From Gossypium raimondii (Eukaryota > Streptophyta > Magnoliopsida > Malvales > Malvaceae): a stretch of DNA of 64,000 bases. Positions 16,003 through 29,099 of this stretch are shown piece by piece. The stretch's first letter is position 1; the number at the start of each line of letters is the position of its first letter. The notes below the pieces were generated by a model. It was not told the DNA's origin. It made no database searches and saw nothing but the letters and a program-made list of their open reading frames with translations. The stretch is from NCBI RefSeq assembly GCF_025698545.1, contig NC_068569.1:19902001-19966000 (forward strand). The letters run 5' to 3'. The position numbers were made by a program, and so were the translations under genes.

Positions 16003-16559
16003 GAGACTCCCTAGGTTTTTTTTTTTTTTTTTTGTATAGAAAGGGACAGTAAGTAAAGTAAAAGCTAAGCTAAGGTTTCCTCCGCCATTGCCCATATGTG
16101 TGTGTTGGGGCTATCATTTTGGCTTTCAAAAAGTTGATTGGTTTCTTCTTCTTGTATTCTATTCCAAAACAGAACAATATTGTTACGATGTGCCATTCAT
16201 TTTAGATTGGACCTAAGACAAGAGCACGTTTTTAATGCAAAAACAAGTATTTGTATATTTTAACCTTACAAGTGCCAATAGGATCAAAACCCTTTCTCAA
16301 GTGAGGAATTTTTTTATATTTCTTTCATGAATTTAGTAACAAGAATACTTATTTTATACGAATAATTGTTGAATTTTAAACAGATAGGGAATTTTTCACA
16401 AATGTTGCTAGATTTCTACCAGTAATGGAGCAGGCGTCTTGCTTTGGTTCAAAATGGCAATTTGTCCCCAAAGTTGTTCCAAGTTCTAACTATCAACCAA
16501 AGGGACCATTGCAGTTAGGACCACAATGGAGTGGACGAAACGTTTCCACATGAGCTGAA

Positions 16560-16850
16560 GAAAACTGAAGATTCAAAATTACATCAATAGCAATAAGTAC
16601 AAAAAAGATTCAAAATTAAAAAAAAAGATTAATTGGTTATTCTTTGCTGCAATAACTTACGTCCACTCCATTGTTAACTGGTTCAAATCTTAACAAGTAC
16701 AATTTTTTTTTGAATCAATTAACTCTTCAATATTACATCAATAGCAAGAAGTACAAAAAAGATTCAAAATTGTTACCAACAAAATTTGAACCAAGGTTTT
16801 AAGGGAAAAAAGCAAGCATCTTAACCAACTAAGCTAAACTAATTAATTGA
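16560..16850 (-). mobile_element. Possible tRNA-derived SINE fragment
   Basis: On the minus strand an A-box-like TAGCTTAGTTGG (+ 16,825-16,836) and a B-box-like GGTTCAAATT (+ 16,783-16,792) have the spacing of a Pol III internal promoter. They are joined by a tRNA-like stretch, TTAAGATGCTTGC. A repeated tail lies downstream. It does not form a full tRNA. Ends and target duplication were not resolved. Confidence 0.4.
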
Positions 16851-17019
16851 CATATTATAAAAATACTGTTATTATCTTAATTATATTACTTACGTTCTAA
16901 CGATTTATCGGACATATTCCATACACGTGTCAAATCAAAAAAAATAATACAACAATTCTGTAAAAAAAATCCGGTGTTTACTTCAAATAAATAAGGAAAA
17001 TAATGAGTTAAATGTTTCA

Positions 17020-17430
17020 AAATTCAATTTTAAACCGAAAAAATCGAAATTTAGGGGCAAAAAATGATCTTTTTCTACGAAAAGCGCGGCAAACCGCCTT
17101 CGGCTGTTTGTCAGCGCGTAGATCTCGAAAATTTATTCGAAATCAAAAAAAAATTCGTCTCAATCGGACAACCGAGCGAAAAGTTATGGCCTTTCAAAGT
17201 TTTCCAAGCTAAAAAACATAAACTGTTCATGCCACGTCAGCAAATCGCGTCCTAGGGGGCGCGATTTGTGTCCATGTCAGCAAATCGCGCTGACGTGAAC
17301 GCGATTTCCTGGCGCGTACCCTGACATCGCGCTGACGTGGATGCGATTTCGCGGAAAACGGACCATTCCGGTAAATAATTACATAAAGGGCCCATTTCGG
17401 TAAATTTTTAAAAAAATGGCTTTTTTTAGT
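17020..17430. repeat. Repeat with GC-rich GCGATTTG/CTGACGTG motifs, probable transposon end
   Basis: Between 17,231 and 17,352 the motif GTCAGCAAATCGCG and its inverse CGCGATTTG alternate with CTGACGTG. This is a GC-rich island in AT-rich DNA. The flank CATTTCGGTAAATTTTT and a run of low-complexity sequence resemble the ends of plant MULE-type elements. Only one end is visible, so this is a fragment. Confidence 0.5.
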
Positions 17431-18068
17431 AATTTGCCCGCCAAAGTGATGTTAATATAAGAAAGATTTTTTAAAACAACAAATATCTTCTTAATCACAT
17501 TTTAAAACATTTAATGTCTCAAATTTAAAAAAATTATTATTACATAAAATCATAATTTTCAACTATAATTCCAACATCGTTTAAGTCAATTAACAATAAA
17601 TAAATCTATTTACGAATAATTTATAGATGAGCAACTTGTTTGGGAAACATTATTTTGGGTGGCCATTGATATTTAACTACCCCAAAGAATCCTCAACTGA
17701 AGTAGTTGAAATTAACCGCTGTATCCTCCACCACTTGCTATTGTGAAGCCATTTCCTCCAACCTGCATAACTTCCAAGGCGATGTGATTTGAATGTATAA
17801 AATATCTTTTTCTTTATTCAGAAACATCCATAATTCTCATTAGTTGACCCTAGACTTTGAATTTGAAAACCCAACAATTTTCTTCTTAATCGAAAACAAA
17901 ATTGTAGAAAGAAAGTTCCGCAACACACTTTTTAGGCATGTAATAAAAATGTACTACTTTATATATATATCATACATTTTTTTAACACTAGATTAGTTTC
18001 ATTTAATAATATTTTAACCTTAATTAGTATTGGTTAATCAAATAAAATTAATAAATAATAATAGTAAC

Positions 18069-18510
18069 TAGACTTGTCTATTGGTGGCCTGAGGACGGCT
18101 TGGGAAAAGTATAGACCCGAAAAATGAGTTTGGGCAAAAAATAAGGCTCGTTTGGAAAACTGGTAAAGTCTCGAGCAAGATTTTTGAGCTCAGTCCCAGC
18201 CCGTCTGACTTTGTAAAAAAAAAAAACTATTTTTTTCCACTGTTTTGCTATCATTTCACTATTATGTTGCTACTATTTATTGTTATTGTTTGTATATTGT
18301 ATAACTCTTATTTTATTGTTTATTGTTATTGATGTACTATGTATTTAATTTTTTTATAAAATAAAATAAATTTAATATGGGCCGTGGGATAAGGTTTTAG
18401 CATTTTATTAGAGACGAGTTTAGGCAAAAATTTGAGACCATTTTTCAAAGCGAGCCCAGGCCTAGAATTTTGTTAAGTCTCGAACCCGATCCAACCCTTG
18501 TATAACTCTA
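18069..18510 (+). mobile_element. GGGCC-family hAT-like element, copy 1
   Basis: A 442-bp copy flanked by ATAGTAAC (18061-18068) and ATAGAAAC (18511-18518), a 7/8 match to an 8-bp target duplication. The ends start TAGACTTGT and finish ATAACTCTA. Inside are the family's marks: TTGGGCAAAAAATAAGG, a central (T/A)-rich part with TGCTACTATTT, and CCCAGGCCTAGAATTTTG. It does not code for protein. Confidence 0.75.
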
Positions 18511-18518
18511 ATAGAAAC

Positions 18519-19518
18519 GCAAGGTTTATGGGGTTTGTTTGTTCAACTAGATTTTTATAACATGGTTAAATTAAGATTTAAGGTTTAAAGAGATTCAAAG
18601 TCTAGAGTTTAAGATTTAAGATTTTAAATTTTTAAAATTTTATAAAAAAATTAATTTATTAATTTTAGAATTAAAAAAGATATGCGCTCTAAAAAATGAT
18701 ATAACATTTTATTATTAGAAGCAAAAAAAAAATTAATTTTTTAAGCTCAAATCAAATCTCAAATAATCTTCAAGCATTTTTCCCGAGAAATTGTAACTAA
18801 TTATTTTAAAACCTGCTTCCCTTTCAATAATTTCACCAATTGTTAGCTTAGCATCTGCCTTTTTTTTTTTTTTCCCTCCATTGAGTAAAAGGGCAAATGG
18901 GTTAAGGTACAGTGAGACTTAGACCTATTCATATATTTAAACCGATCCAAATTTATCCAAACCAGAGACGTGTTGGGACAGATGCTGAGGAGAAGTAGGA
19001 AAGGTAGGGAGTGAAAAGGACCCTCAAAAAATCATTCAATTCATTCATCCACCCAAATCCCAAATACAGAAGGTGATCAGAAGAATAAAAAGGGCAGCAG
19101 CTTTTGTTTCTTTCTTTACCTGTAAGATAAAGAGGGGTCTCTCTCTCTCTCACAAGTCAAACAAGCTTTAAAAAGAGTAACGACACATGGTTTTGTGTCA
19201 CACGACTTAAAATTTCTATCCAACATAACCAAATTATTCAAAAATATTCAAGACTTTAACACACCTTCTGGTAGCTCTCTTCCCACTGGTCCACATTACA
19301 GCACCTTTCTGATACTTTCTTTTATTTTCTAATTACCATAAAAGAATTTAATGCCTATAGTCGGTTCTCATTTCAATTATTTGATGGGAACCTCCTTGAA
19401 TTTCTAATTCAGCTACTATCTTATATTAACATTTTTAAACCTTTACCTTTTTTTTTAGATAATATCCTTCGTGTAAAGTATTTCAATGAGATTATTTGGT
19501 TATTTTATTGGATATGTT
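18519..19518. other. Gene-free spacer
   Basis: No gene was recognised. It is AT-rich with a T-run near 18,862 and a short CT repeat at about 19,139-19,150. Confidence 0.6.
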
Positions 19519-20202
19519 TATACTTGTGCATGGGTCAGGACACCTGGTCCAACTCGAAGGCTCACTTAAAATGTGAAAGGGTTTGGACAAAAATATAAAT
19601 CCGAAAAATAAATTTGAACAAAAAAATAAGGTTCATTTTAAAAACGGGCCGGGCCTCGGGTAAGGTATTTTTGGCCCGAGCCCGGCTCAGCCCAAATTCA
19701 CTAAAGGACAAAAAAAATATTTTTTTTGCTTTTTAATATTATTTTCTTGTTGTTTTATCCCTATTTTGCTACCATTTTACTATTATGTTGCTACTATTTT
19801 ATTGTTATTGTTTGGATATTGTATAAAACTTATTTTATTGTTAATTTTGTTATTATTTTAAAGACATTTGTTAATTTTGTTATTATTTTAGAGGTATTTG
19901 CTTGTTAAGTTGCATCTATTTTAGTATTATTTAAGTATGCATATTTTTTAAAATTTATTTTCAATTTGTAGGAAAATATTTATTTTCATGTTTTTAGTAT
20001 TTTTGATGTATTATATGTATTTTAAAATTATATAAAAATTAATATGAGCGGACCGGGTCAGACCCGAATTTTAACATTTTTATTATGTCGGGCTTGGGCA
20101 AAATTTTAGGCCCATTTGTCGGGCCCAAACCTAGCAAACGGGCCTAATTTTTTGTTAAACCCGACCCAAACCTGACCGGGCCCGGCCCCATGCACACCCC
20201 TA
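19519..20202 (+). mobile_element. GGGCC-family hAT-like element, copy 2 (best preserved)
   Basis: A 684-bp copy flanked by GATATGTT (19511-19518) and GATATGTC (20203-20210), 7/8 identical. The right end reads CATGCACACCCCTA, and the left end TATACTTGTGCATGGG is its inverted partner. GGGCCGGGCC-type motifs lie at both ends in opposite orientation and an AT-rich centre contains TTTTACTATTATGTTGC. An 8-bp duplication and a TAGGGGTG terminus point to the hAT superfamily. There is no coding capacity. Confidence 0.82.
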
Positions 20203-20210
20203 GATATGTC

Positions 20211-20959
20211 TACATTAGTTGGTTTTATAGGTTCCCCACTGGCTCTAACTCTCACATATGCTCATATTCCAATGAGGTACACATGTGAAAGCCTATGATC
20301 ATAAAACATGGGAATGGATTTTTTTTTAATTGCAAATTTACAATTATATCATTACTTTTGATAAATTTTAAGAAAATTTCGACTCCTTATTTTATAGTCT
20401 GTGGTCTCTTTAATAAGTTTGGTATTGTCTCAGTGAGGGTTTAGTCTATTATCTTTATCAACAATCCAAATATCTAAAGAGACAACATGTTCATAAAGTA
20501 ATAGCGCATTGTTAGATGTCTCAGAAGGTAAACCATGCACAATTACACATGGTTGTACTTGAATTCATACCCTAAAGCTGTAAGGCACAAGTTCAAGTCT
20601 AATGTGCACAATCATGCATTGTTCACTAGTTTAGATATCAAACGAGACACTCATGCTTTGTGAATCTATGCCTAAATAGTGCTCCCAACAAATATGAAAG
20701 ACAAAACCCCTGAAAGGAGCAATATCGAACTTGTTGAAGAGTTTGTCAACTTTGCACAAGTAACATCTTACAAATTTTTCCTAAAACTGTCAAAAATCTC
20801 AAAACAATTAAATTAAATCTAGATCAAACCTATGCATAATCAACTTGAAGTTCTCATGATGTCTTCTTTGCCATTAAACTGATTTTAAAAAATGGACGTT
20901 AAAAGTGGAGAATTAGAGGTAAAATTTTTATTCAATGTATTGTAACAACATCAAAACAA

Positions 20960-20992
<33 letters not shown>

Positions 20993-22243
20993 TAATAATA
21001 ATAATAATAATTCAAACTCTTTGTTGAGATCTCAATTATCAGAAATCAAATTCGATTACTATATATATTCTGATTTGTAACTGGATTCCTTGATGGTTGA
21101 TGGAAAATTGGAAATGAGACCTCATTCAATGATCCGTGCACTGAAACCCTAGCTTTAGGGGCTCTATTTGAGGCATCAATTTTCTCCTAATTTTGGCATG
21201 TATACATTAGACAACGATAGACCCAAATCAAACACAGTGATAATCTCCTTTCAGTTAAGACTTTATTTATTTAATAATTAAATTAAATTTTAATTGAATT
21301 TAAAATCAAATAGATCAAACTTTTAAATAAAAAAATTCTTAATCTCATTTTTATCCACAAAATTTATTATTTTAAAAAACAGCTTGGTGTACCAAACATC
21401 AGTATCTCTTTGCAGATTATCGTTCCTTTATATACAATAATATTAAAATATTAAAGTTTCTTTTGTTTTTAAATAAAATAATATATATATATATTAAAAA
21501 ACGAAAATAAGATATACAGAGTGTGTGTGTGGGTAAGTCATTGAGTAATTTCGAGCCATGTGGGTAGGGCAAAGAGACATGAAACAAATCAGACAAGACA
21601 TATATAATTGTTAGACTTGAATCAATAGCTTCCAACAACTTGTCCAATCACAGTGTGCCACTGTAACTTTGGAATTGTGTCTTTGGAGGATGTCTCTTTC
21701 TCTGTTTCCTCTTCTTTTTTGCCTCTGCCCAAATTTCAAGTCCCAATGTTTGACTTTTGCTTACCCCTAGATAGCTATTTTTTTGAACCTAGGTCTAGGT
21801 CACATGCAAATTTAATTTCATTACCATCAAACTTAGGGATTTAGTAATTTGTTTAGAATTGTCTTAACCAATAAAAAAAAGGTAAAAATTAGATTTACTT
21901 TTTTATTAATTAATAAAACTTTTACATATTTAAGCTTTAAGATCTCAATTCCGATTTTATTTTTTTTATAAATTTATGCATTCTCCTTTAAATTTAATCT
22001 TCTGATAATTATAATTATTATAATTTATAAAAAAATGTGTTCAAGCTTTATTCATAGATTAAAGAGTTCATACAATCAAACTTGTTATCAATACCTTGCC
22101 ACTGCAATCTCACTATGTACAAATCGCTACCTCAGCCTCACTAAATCCACCCCTCACCAAAGTTGATCAACTTTCTTCTAAGCCAAATATCCGAGACTTA
22201 AATTAAGCCAACCTTTGATTCATTTTGAAGATACTTTACGTGA
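20211..22243. other. Gene-free spacer with an AAT microsatellite
   Basis: No gene was recognised on either strand. It contains the (AAT)n run listed separately and a short (TA)n run near 21,482. Confidence 0.6.
20960..21012. repeat. (AAT)n microsatellite
   Basis: About 17 AAT units with one interruption (AATTAAT). Confidence 0.9.
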
Positions 22244-22785
22244 CTCTGGATTTGTTCATAAGTTGGCTTCGAAGTCCTACTCAAAATTTAAGATAGTTTG
22301 GACAAAAATACTAGACTCAAAAATAGGCTTGAACAAAAAAATTATACTTGTTTAAATTATGGGTTGGGTTTGAGCTTGAACATTCAAGGTCCGAGCCCAG
22401 TCCATTTTTAAGTTTATAATACTTTATATTATGTTATTTTTTATATCTTATGTAATTTAGAACACATTAAAAAATAATCTTATACTAAATATATAACACG
22501 ACTCTAATGTAAACATTAAAATAATATTAAGATGAATATATAAAGAAATTCAATAAATGAAAAATGTATAAATTTATTAAATATTAAAATAAAATAAAAA
22601 TAAATACTTTTTAAAAGATTTTAAAAATAATATGAACGGGCTTAAAATGGGCTTGAGTTCATCTTTTATAAATATGGAAGAATTTAGACAAATTTTTATC
22701 CATATTTCAAATTAAGACCGACTTTAATAAATATAAAATATGTTGATATTATACTTAGATTAAATTCGATCTATGAACACTCGTA
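22244..22785 (+). mobile_element. GGGCC-family hAT-like element, copy 3, degenerate
   Basis: The family order is kept (TTGGACAAAAATA..., GGGTTGGGTTTGAGC, AT-rich centre, CGGGCTTAAAATGGGC, TTAGACAAATTTTT), but most GGGCC motifs have decayed. The ends TTTGTTCATA and TATGAACACTCG are still inverted partners. There is no convincing target duplication, so the ends are approximate. Confidence 0.55.
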
Positions 22786-23163
22786 AATGTATCCATGTGA
22801 ACTATCATCCAAACATCCTCCTACTTTTCCTCAACAAAACTAAACATATGTTTGTAATTAATTACTATATTTAACATTAAATCACATATCAACATATAAC
22901 TTATATTTAAATTGAATAATTAAATTCAATGGGATTGAATTACACCAATTTCTAATTCAATATTTTGAATACTAAATATTTAAGAAAAAGAAGTACGAGA
23001 GGATATCCAAGAATTTGAGCACCACTTTGATCACGTTACGTGACGTCAACAAAATACAAAATTGAATTGTCTCCGAACTAAAAGGCTATGCTACAAATAA
23101 AGCCTATAATCTATTTGATTTTCTAACGTTGGGTTTGTTTAAATCTAATTAGGTTATAAATTT
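22786..23163. other. Gene-free spacer
   Basis: AT-rich sequence between two repeats. Nothing was recognised. Confidence 0.6.
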
Positions 23164-26035
23164 TGTCAAAACTATTTTTTTATTTAAAAAAAAAGGAAAA
23201 TCGACTTTTAAAAATAGAAATGGAGTAGCCACCAATCTTTTTTTGAGGTGTGATCGGATCACCTTAAAAATAATTTTAGGTCTGCGAATTTTGAGAAAAC
23301 AGGTTCGGGAGTCGGTTACGCACGAGGAAGGGTTGGCACCCTCGTGACGCCCAAAATTGGTACCGAATTGATCGTTTAATGTCTTAGATGTCAAAAATTT
23401 GAAAAGATTTTAAAATACGATCCTTTGGTGAGAAAACTTGAATAAACTAAATTGAATGATAAGACGCACTTATTTCGTAGAAATAAATTGCCACACTCAG
23501 TGAGTTAGGGTGCAACAATTCAATCTTCGAAATTAAATTTGTCCCCCATTTTTTAGAAAATCATGTATTTTAAGTAGGTTATTTGATTATTTAAGTCAAT
23601 CGAGAAATCAAAATCCAATAAGTTAGGGTTCAATTTCTCGAAATTCCTAAACATCAAACATTGCCTTTATTTTGAAATCGGGACAACAAAATGTCGTATC
23701 CAGTAAGTTAGGATCCAATATTTTGTAATCTTAAATGCTTCATTTTAAAATTGTGGTTTTAATAAAATGAACACTTGATTATCTAAATTCATTGAGATGA
23801 ATTGAAGCCTAGTGAGTTAGGGCACAAATCTCTCGAGAACTTATGATCATCAGGCCTTTTGAAAATTATGAAATGAAATGGTTGTAACAAAATATGTTTT
23901 AAGAAGAACAAACACAGTACAATTGTTGCGTAATGTACAAGACAAATGATAATTCAAATACATACCAAGAAGTAACATATATGCAAATAATAAATAAAAA
24001 TAACAACGATAATTTTAATCACATTATACAAATACCAATATTGACAACCAAACATCAAAGAAATTAAGGAATAATTTTCTAAGACATACCCTAAACAATA
24101 AAAGAAGAATTACGCCTAACAAATCCTATGTACAATTTTTGAAATATTTATACATGAACTTCAAAATAAATTTGAAATAATAATTATTGAATAATAATAT
24201 ATTAAAAATGAATTTGAAACAAGTAATATATTTATTAATTTAACACGTAGTATGCATAAAATGAAAACTCAACATAAATAATGATATATAATAATATGTA
24301 AAAGTTGAAATATACAAAATATAGAGGAAGATATTTTTTAAAAATCATTATGTACATATATATATATAATAATACTACGTTAAAAAACCTTTATACAAAT
24401 AGAAAATATGTAATGAGAAAGATATATTTTGTAGAATAACAATATTAAAGAAGATATATATGATATAGGAATTTACATAAAAAATAATTAATCTATGTGA
24501 TAATGAATATTTTACAGTACATAATACATAATAAATTTTAAAATAATAGTATATAATATTTTTAAATGTGTAATAAATTAAAAACAATAATGTAAAATAA
24601 TAATATATCGCATCTTAGAATTATATTAATCAAATTAAAAACAATGTAAAATGAATGTTAAAATATACTATAAATAAATTTAAAACAGATACTAATCCAA
24701 TTTACAATTATATTATTAAAAACTAATTTTGAATCAAACTTAATTTAAAATAAAAAATAATAGTAATAATAATAAAAGGTTTAATTAACTTAAAAACAAT
24801 AAACATTTACAAGATTAAATGAAATAAAAACGATTGAATTAAAATTGCGACATTCGAAGGACTAAATTTACAATCAATCCAAAACTAAGGACTAAAGTAA
24901 CAATTAAACACACAATCTCAAGAGTTCAAATCTAGAGAACAAAAACGCCACCGTTTGATCTTGGATTAAAATAAATTCATAATAAAAAATGTAGTATAAA
25001 TTAAAAAATTGAAAGAAATCGGATTAAAACAATATAAAACAAGGGAGGACTGGTTGCGCAAATAATCCAATGAACCAGGACGCGCGGATCCTGCCCCCGG
25101 GTCGGGTCACTGCGCGGGTCTGGTCTTCAAAACGACGCCGTTTCAAAGCCATCATATTGGCTCTAAACGACGGCGTTTTATCCTGCTCAGAAGCTAAAAA
25201 CCTAAAACCTTTCTCATTTCTTAAGAAAAACCTAAAATTCTAAAGCTTCTACGCCGTTCTATGCGTCGTTCTCTTGAGGACTCTCCAAACCTCGCCCAAC
25301 TCCGATGACGGTGGAGAGAGAAAGGATTCTGTCACAAGGTACGTTCCTCACTCTCCTATTTCTTTTTCTTAGCAGATAATCGATAAATAACACAAAAAAA
25401 ATTTAGAAAAGAAAGTAAAAAAAACTCAGAAATCACCTTTCAAATTTCTTTTGCATTTTTTGATTTCGTATTCAATTTCTCTGTGTGCGTGTGTGTGTGT
25501 TCGTAACAAAGAAGCAAAAAGAGAAAGAAAACAGTGAAAAAACGAAAAGAAGAACAAAAATGAATATCCCTCAAATCTTCTTATATAGCCGAATCGAAAA
25601 GAAAAGAAAAATAAATAAAAATCCATCTATTTTTCTCTACTATTTCCGTTCGTTCCTGCTTGTTTGTTTGTGTGCAGATACGGTCGTACAAGGGATGAAC
25701 GAAGGCGCACACACGCGTTGGCGCAGCACGCGCGAGGAGGAGGCCTAGTTCGGCTGCGATGGCAGAGGCTTGCTTCAGAAATTGTTTAGGGTTTTAGGTT
25801 TTTCTTTATTTTTGGGCCTGAGTCTGTAATTGGGGTTAACTTTGGGTAGTTTTGGGGTAATTGGGCTGATTAGGTTGGGTATTCGAGTTTGAGCTATTTT
25901 GTAGTTGGGTTTTGGACTAAACGGGTTAGTTTTTGTTGGACTGAATGTAAATGGACCTTAAAATGGACTTTTAATTTTTATTTGGTTTTTTAATTTGTGT
26001 TTATTATTTGGGCCGGACAAATTTGGGTTATTACA
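23164..26035 (-). mobile_element. Putative solo LTR of a Gypsy-type element (2.9 kb)
   Basis: Read on the minus strand it begins TGTAATAACCCAAATTTG at 26,035 and ends TTTTGACA at 23,164, the TG...CA form of an LTR. Flanks are AATTT (23159-23163) and AGTTT (26036-26040), a 4/5 match. A minus-strand TATA box (GGCTATATAAG) lies at about 25,580-25,590, a GC-rich stretch with the inverted pair AAACGACGCCGTTT and AAACGACGGCGTTT at about 25,130-25,180, and GGTGGCTACTCC near the end. Between 23,500 and 23,830 a degenerate motif like CAGTGAGTTAGGGTGCAA recurs four times. No gag or pol lies beside it, hence a solo LTR. The ends need checking. Confidence 0.6.
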
Positions 26036-26086
26036 AGTTTAATTTTAGTTCCATTTTATTGGACCCAATATTTCTGTAGTTGGCAT

Positions 26087-26475
26087 TAGACACATCCATG
26101 GTAGGCGGCCCGCCTACTGACGCCCGCCTGAAATATGGGAGGTTCGGGTAAAAATATAGGCCGAAATATGGGCTTGGGCAAAAAATGAGGCCGTTTAAAA
26201 ATGGGCCGGGCTCGGCTCAACTTTTTGGCCGGGCCGCCCAATATAATAAATATATATTTTATTTTTATTTTTTAATTTTAAAATACTTTTAAAATATTTT
26301 TATTTTTGTTATTTTTAAAATATTTTTTTGTGTTTATTAAAAATCGGGCCGGGTCGGGCCGGGCTTACTCTTTTTTCCCGGGCCGGGCCTGGGCAAAATT
26401 TCAGGCCCATATTTCGGGCCGGGCCTAAGAGTCGGGCCGAAAATTTTTTCCGGGCCCAGCCCATGGACAGCTCTA
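26087..26475 (+). mobile_element. GGGCC-family hAT-like element, copy 4 (perfect target duplication)
   Basis: A 389-bp copy with an exact 8-bp duplication GTTGGCAT at 26079-26086 and 26476-26483. The ends are TAGACACATCCATGG and CCATGGACAGCTCTA. It is shorter than copy 2 because the AT-rich centre is reduced, and its GGGCCGGGC motifs are the least decayed, which suggests a younger copy or a separate subfamily. Confidence 0.88.
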
Positions 26476-26483
26476 GTTGGCAT

Positions 26484-28760
26484 GCATCTTTCGCCATATG
26501 ATAAATCATATCATTTTCCTATAATCACCCTATTATTTGAGTCTTTCTTCGTAAATTACTGGATCTTAGTGGCCCAAACATTTATTATTGGACCGACTGG
26601 ATCGGATTAATTAACCAATTAGAAACCCACAACCATCGCTCTTAGAGTTTTTTTTTTTTTTTTTTAAGTTTCACTGCAACGAAGTTAATACAATGTTGGA
26701 CCAATTATATGTAGAATGTACGGCGGATGAAGAATTGGGTGAAAAGCTAAATTTGAAAAGAATTGGACAAACTTATACAATATATACTTACAGAGTGAGA
26801 GACTTACCCATTGTAATGGTAGATGATGAGATTTAAACTCTAAAGATTCGATGTCTCAGCCTTTATTTTAATGCATACCTTTTGGAGGTTTGAATATCTA
26901 AATACTAATAAATCTTTTAAATAAGATTAATTAATCCTGAGATTACAATTAGGTCGAGTTGTAAGTGTTTTATGCTCTAAATTAGGGTTTTGGGTTTGAG
27001 TTTTCTAACAAAAAATATAATTAGTTGAGTTTTATCTCGTTTAAGAATTTAATTCAGTATCACTTCAAATTTAATCCGGACCTAATGTGATTAGTATCAT
27101 ACAAAGAAATGTATATATGTCTCAAATCATAATAAAATACGATGTGATAAAAAAGAAAGAGGAAATGCATGGTACTGCTTGATCTCCTATTGCTTGGATG
27201 GGACAATGGAAGACAAGGAATGCGGGTTTTGTCTTCTTTTAAGGTCAGTCATCGCGGAAATGGAGCTATATCGATCTTTAAATAGCTTGGGACAAGGCAA
27301 GTGTGAAGCATTTGTACAGTCCCCCGGGGGGGGGGGGTAATTCTGAGGAAAAAAAAGTTTGCCGGCAAATAGAGTTAACCCTAACATGATTTCCAGCATT
27401 GTGCCATGAATGATTTTTTTTTGGTACAATAGTGTCATGAAGGATTGATCACAAAGGAGGATTTGAACTTATACTGTAGTTCAAATACATGTATTACAAA
27501 AAGGCAGCCTTGATTGTGTTTTTTTTCGCTGGATGTTGACACTTTCTGGTCTGTATGCATTGTCTTGTTTTTTTCACTAAATTTATGCAAAACTCTTGGA
27601 GCATGGGGATGGGACCCTAATGTTGCAGTAAATGGAGCAGCTTTGCATTGAAGACTGGTGATATAACATGCTATGTAGAGAGAGACATTTATGAGAAGTT
27701 ATTTCAGTATCTATGCTTTAATCAAAATAATCTTGATAAAAAGACGATTTGAAGTCGTCCTTTCAAAGGGAACAGATGGATCTGAGAAAAAGATCCTGCG
27801 GAAATTGAATGGGGAGCAGCAGGTGTTATATATGCTTAATCAAAATATAACTTTTGACTGAATTTATGTTATATAGATTATGTGTCGGTGTTTCGCTAAG
27901 TCTAGGTGGGTGCCATTCAACCCAATTCCTCCAACGAGAACGCTGCGACGTAGTTATACTTGCCCCAATCCATCAGGCGACGCTCAAATACCCTAGAAAT
28001 TCCCATAAAAAAGAAGAAGCCTTATTTGATGTTTAATCCTTGAACTTATTAAAACAATTATTTAAAAGCTGATAAGAAATGGTCCAACTATTATATATTT
28101 AAAATTTAATCTGATTTCTCATGTGCAAATCGAATGAATGATTAATAAGATTTGGATAAAAGGAATAACAAAAAGAAAAATGGGGTTGTGGAAAACTAAT
28201 ATGGTGAGCAATTATCTCAAAAGGTTTGAGTGCATGCAGAGGAGAATAAACGTGGACGTAAGTTATTGCAGCAAGTGGAAGGTGTGTCTGAGTTGAACTT
28301 GAACAACCGCTTGCTTCAGTTTCAGATCACTTCATTGGGGGGATATAGAACAGCCAGCCAGCATTGTCCTCTCCTGCTGTTGCAACATTTGTTGACCAAA
28401 ATTAAGGGTAACCCATTGGCCCCGTATTTTGTGGATACGAACTGGTGTAGCTCCCTCCCAAACATATTACAACCATTTATGGCCCTAAAGCAACTGCCAT
28501 GGGCTCATTGATGCTGGGTAAGGCTAATCTTCATTCAGTGCCGAGTTTAGCTACCTAGCTAGGATCTTAAGGCCCAGGCTTGTTCAATATGACTGGACAA
28601 TCTTACTCTTCTGCCGATAAAAATTTAGCTTTGTTTCTTAAGCGGGTTCAGCTAGTTTTTTTACTTACATATAATGATAAATTTAACTCTAAATATTTAT
28701 ATTTAACTTGACTTTTATTATTATAATAAGTTAAATTTGATTATTGATCTTTCAAAAAAA
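26484..28760. other. Gene-free spacer
   Basis: No gene was recognised. Small open frames occur at 27,187-27,438 and 28,230-28,511, but they carry no recognisable domain and no splice context. A C5-G11 homopolymer pair lies at about 27,321-27,338. Confidence 0.6.
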
Positions 28761-28770
28761 GTCAAATCAT

Positions 28771-28875
28771 GGTAAAAATATCATGAATGCCCTTATATTA
28801 TGGGTCAGATTGCATTTTGTCCCTCTATTTAAAAAATAAACAAATTAGTCTTTATACATTACATTAAAGAACAAG
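28771..28875 (+). repeat. Left half of an old inverted repeat that brackets the LTR nest
   Basis: GGTAAAAATATCATGAATGCCC and the following TTGCATTTTGTCCCTCTA match, in reverse complement, the sequence at 44,160-44,275 (CCCTCTACTG... through GGCCTTCATGGTGC). The two halves look like the ends of one older TIR element into which the nest between them was inserted. Confidence 0.5.
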
Positions 28876-29099
28876 CGGAAAGAAAGAACATAATGGACTA
28901 ATAATAGTAAAATTATAATTAAAATATTATAATGTAAAAACATAAAATAAAAGAACATAGAATTAATTTCTTTCTTCTTGAACCATATCGAGAAATAGGA
29001 GAAGAGAAACAAGGAATAACAACATAGGGTTTCAATCTTTAAGCAATAAATTGGTATGTTTAATTTAGTCATTTTTTGTGGCTGTGGGAGCTTGATTTA

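Larger units (their letters stand above)
16034..18060. other. Gene-free spacer with a SINE-like and a GCGATTTG-rich repeat
   Basis: No gene was recognised. A ~40-bp direct repeat (ATTACATCAATAGCAA followed by AAGTACAAAAAAGATTC) occurs at about 16,581 and 16,731. The other contents are listed separately. Confidence 0.6.

Noticed and set aside
28490..28494. GCAAC followed by TG as the left target copy of LTR A
   Set aside because: The following sequence has no LTR start block. A five-base match is expected by chance in this span.
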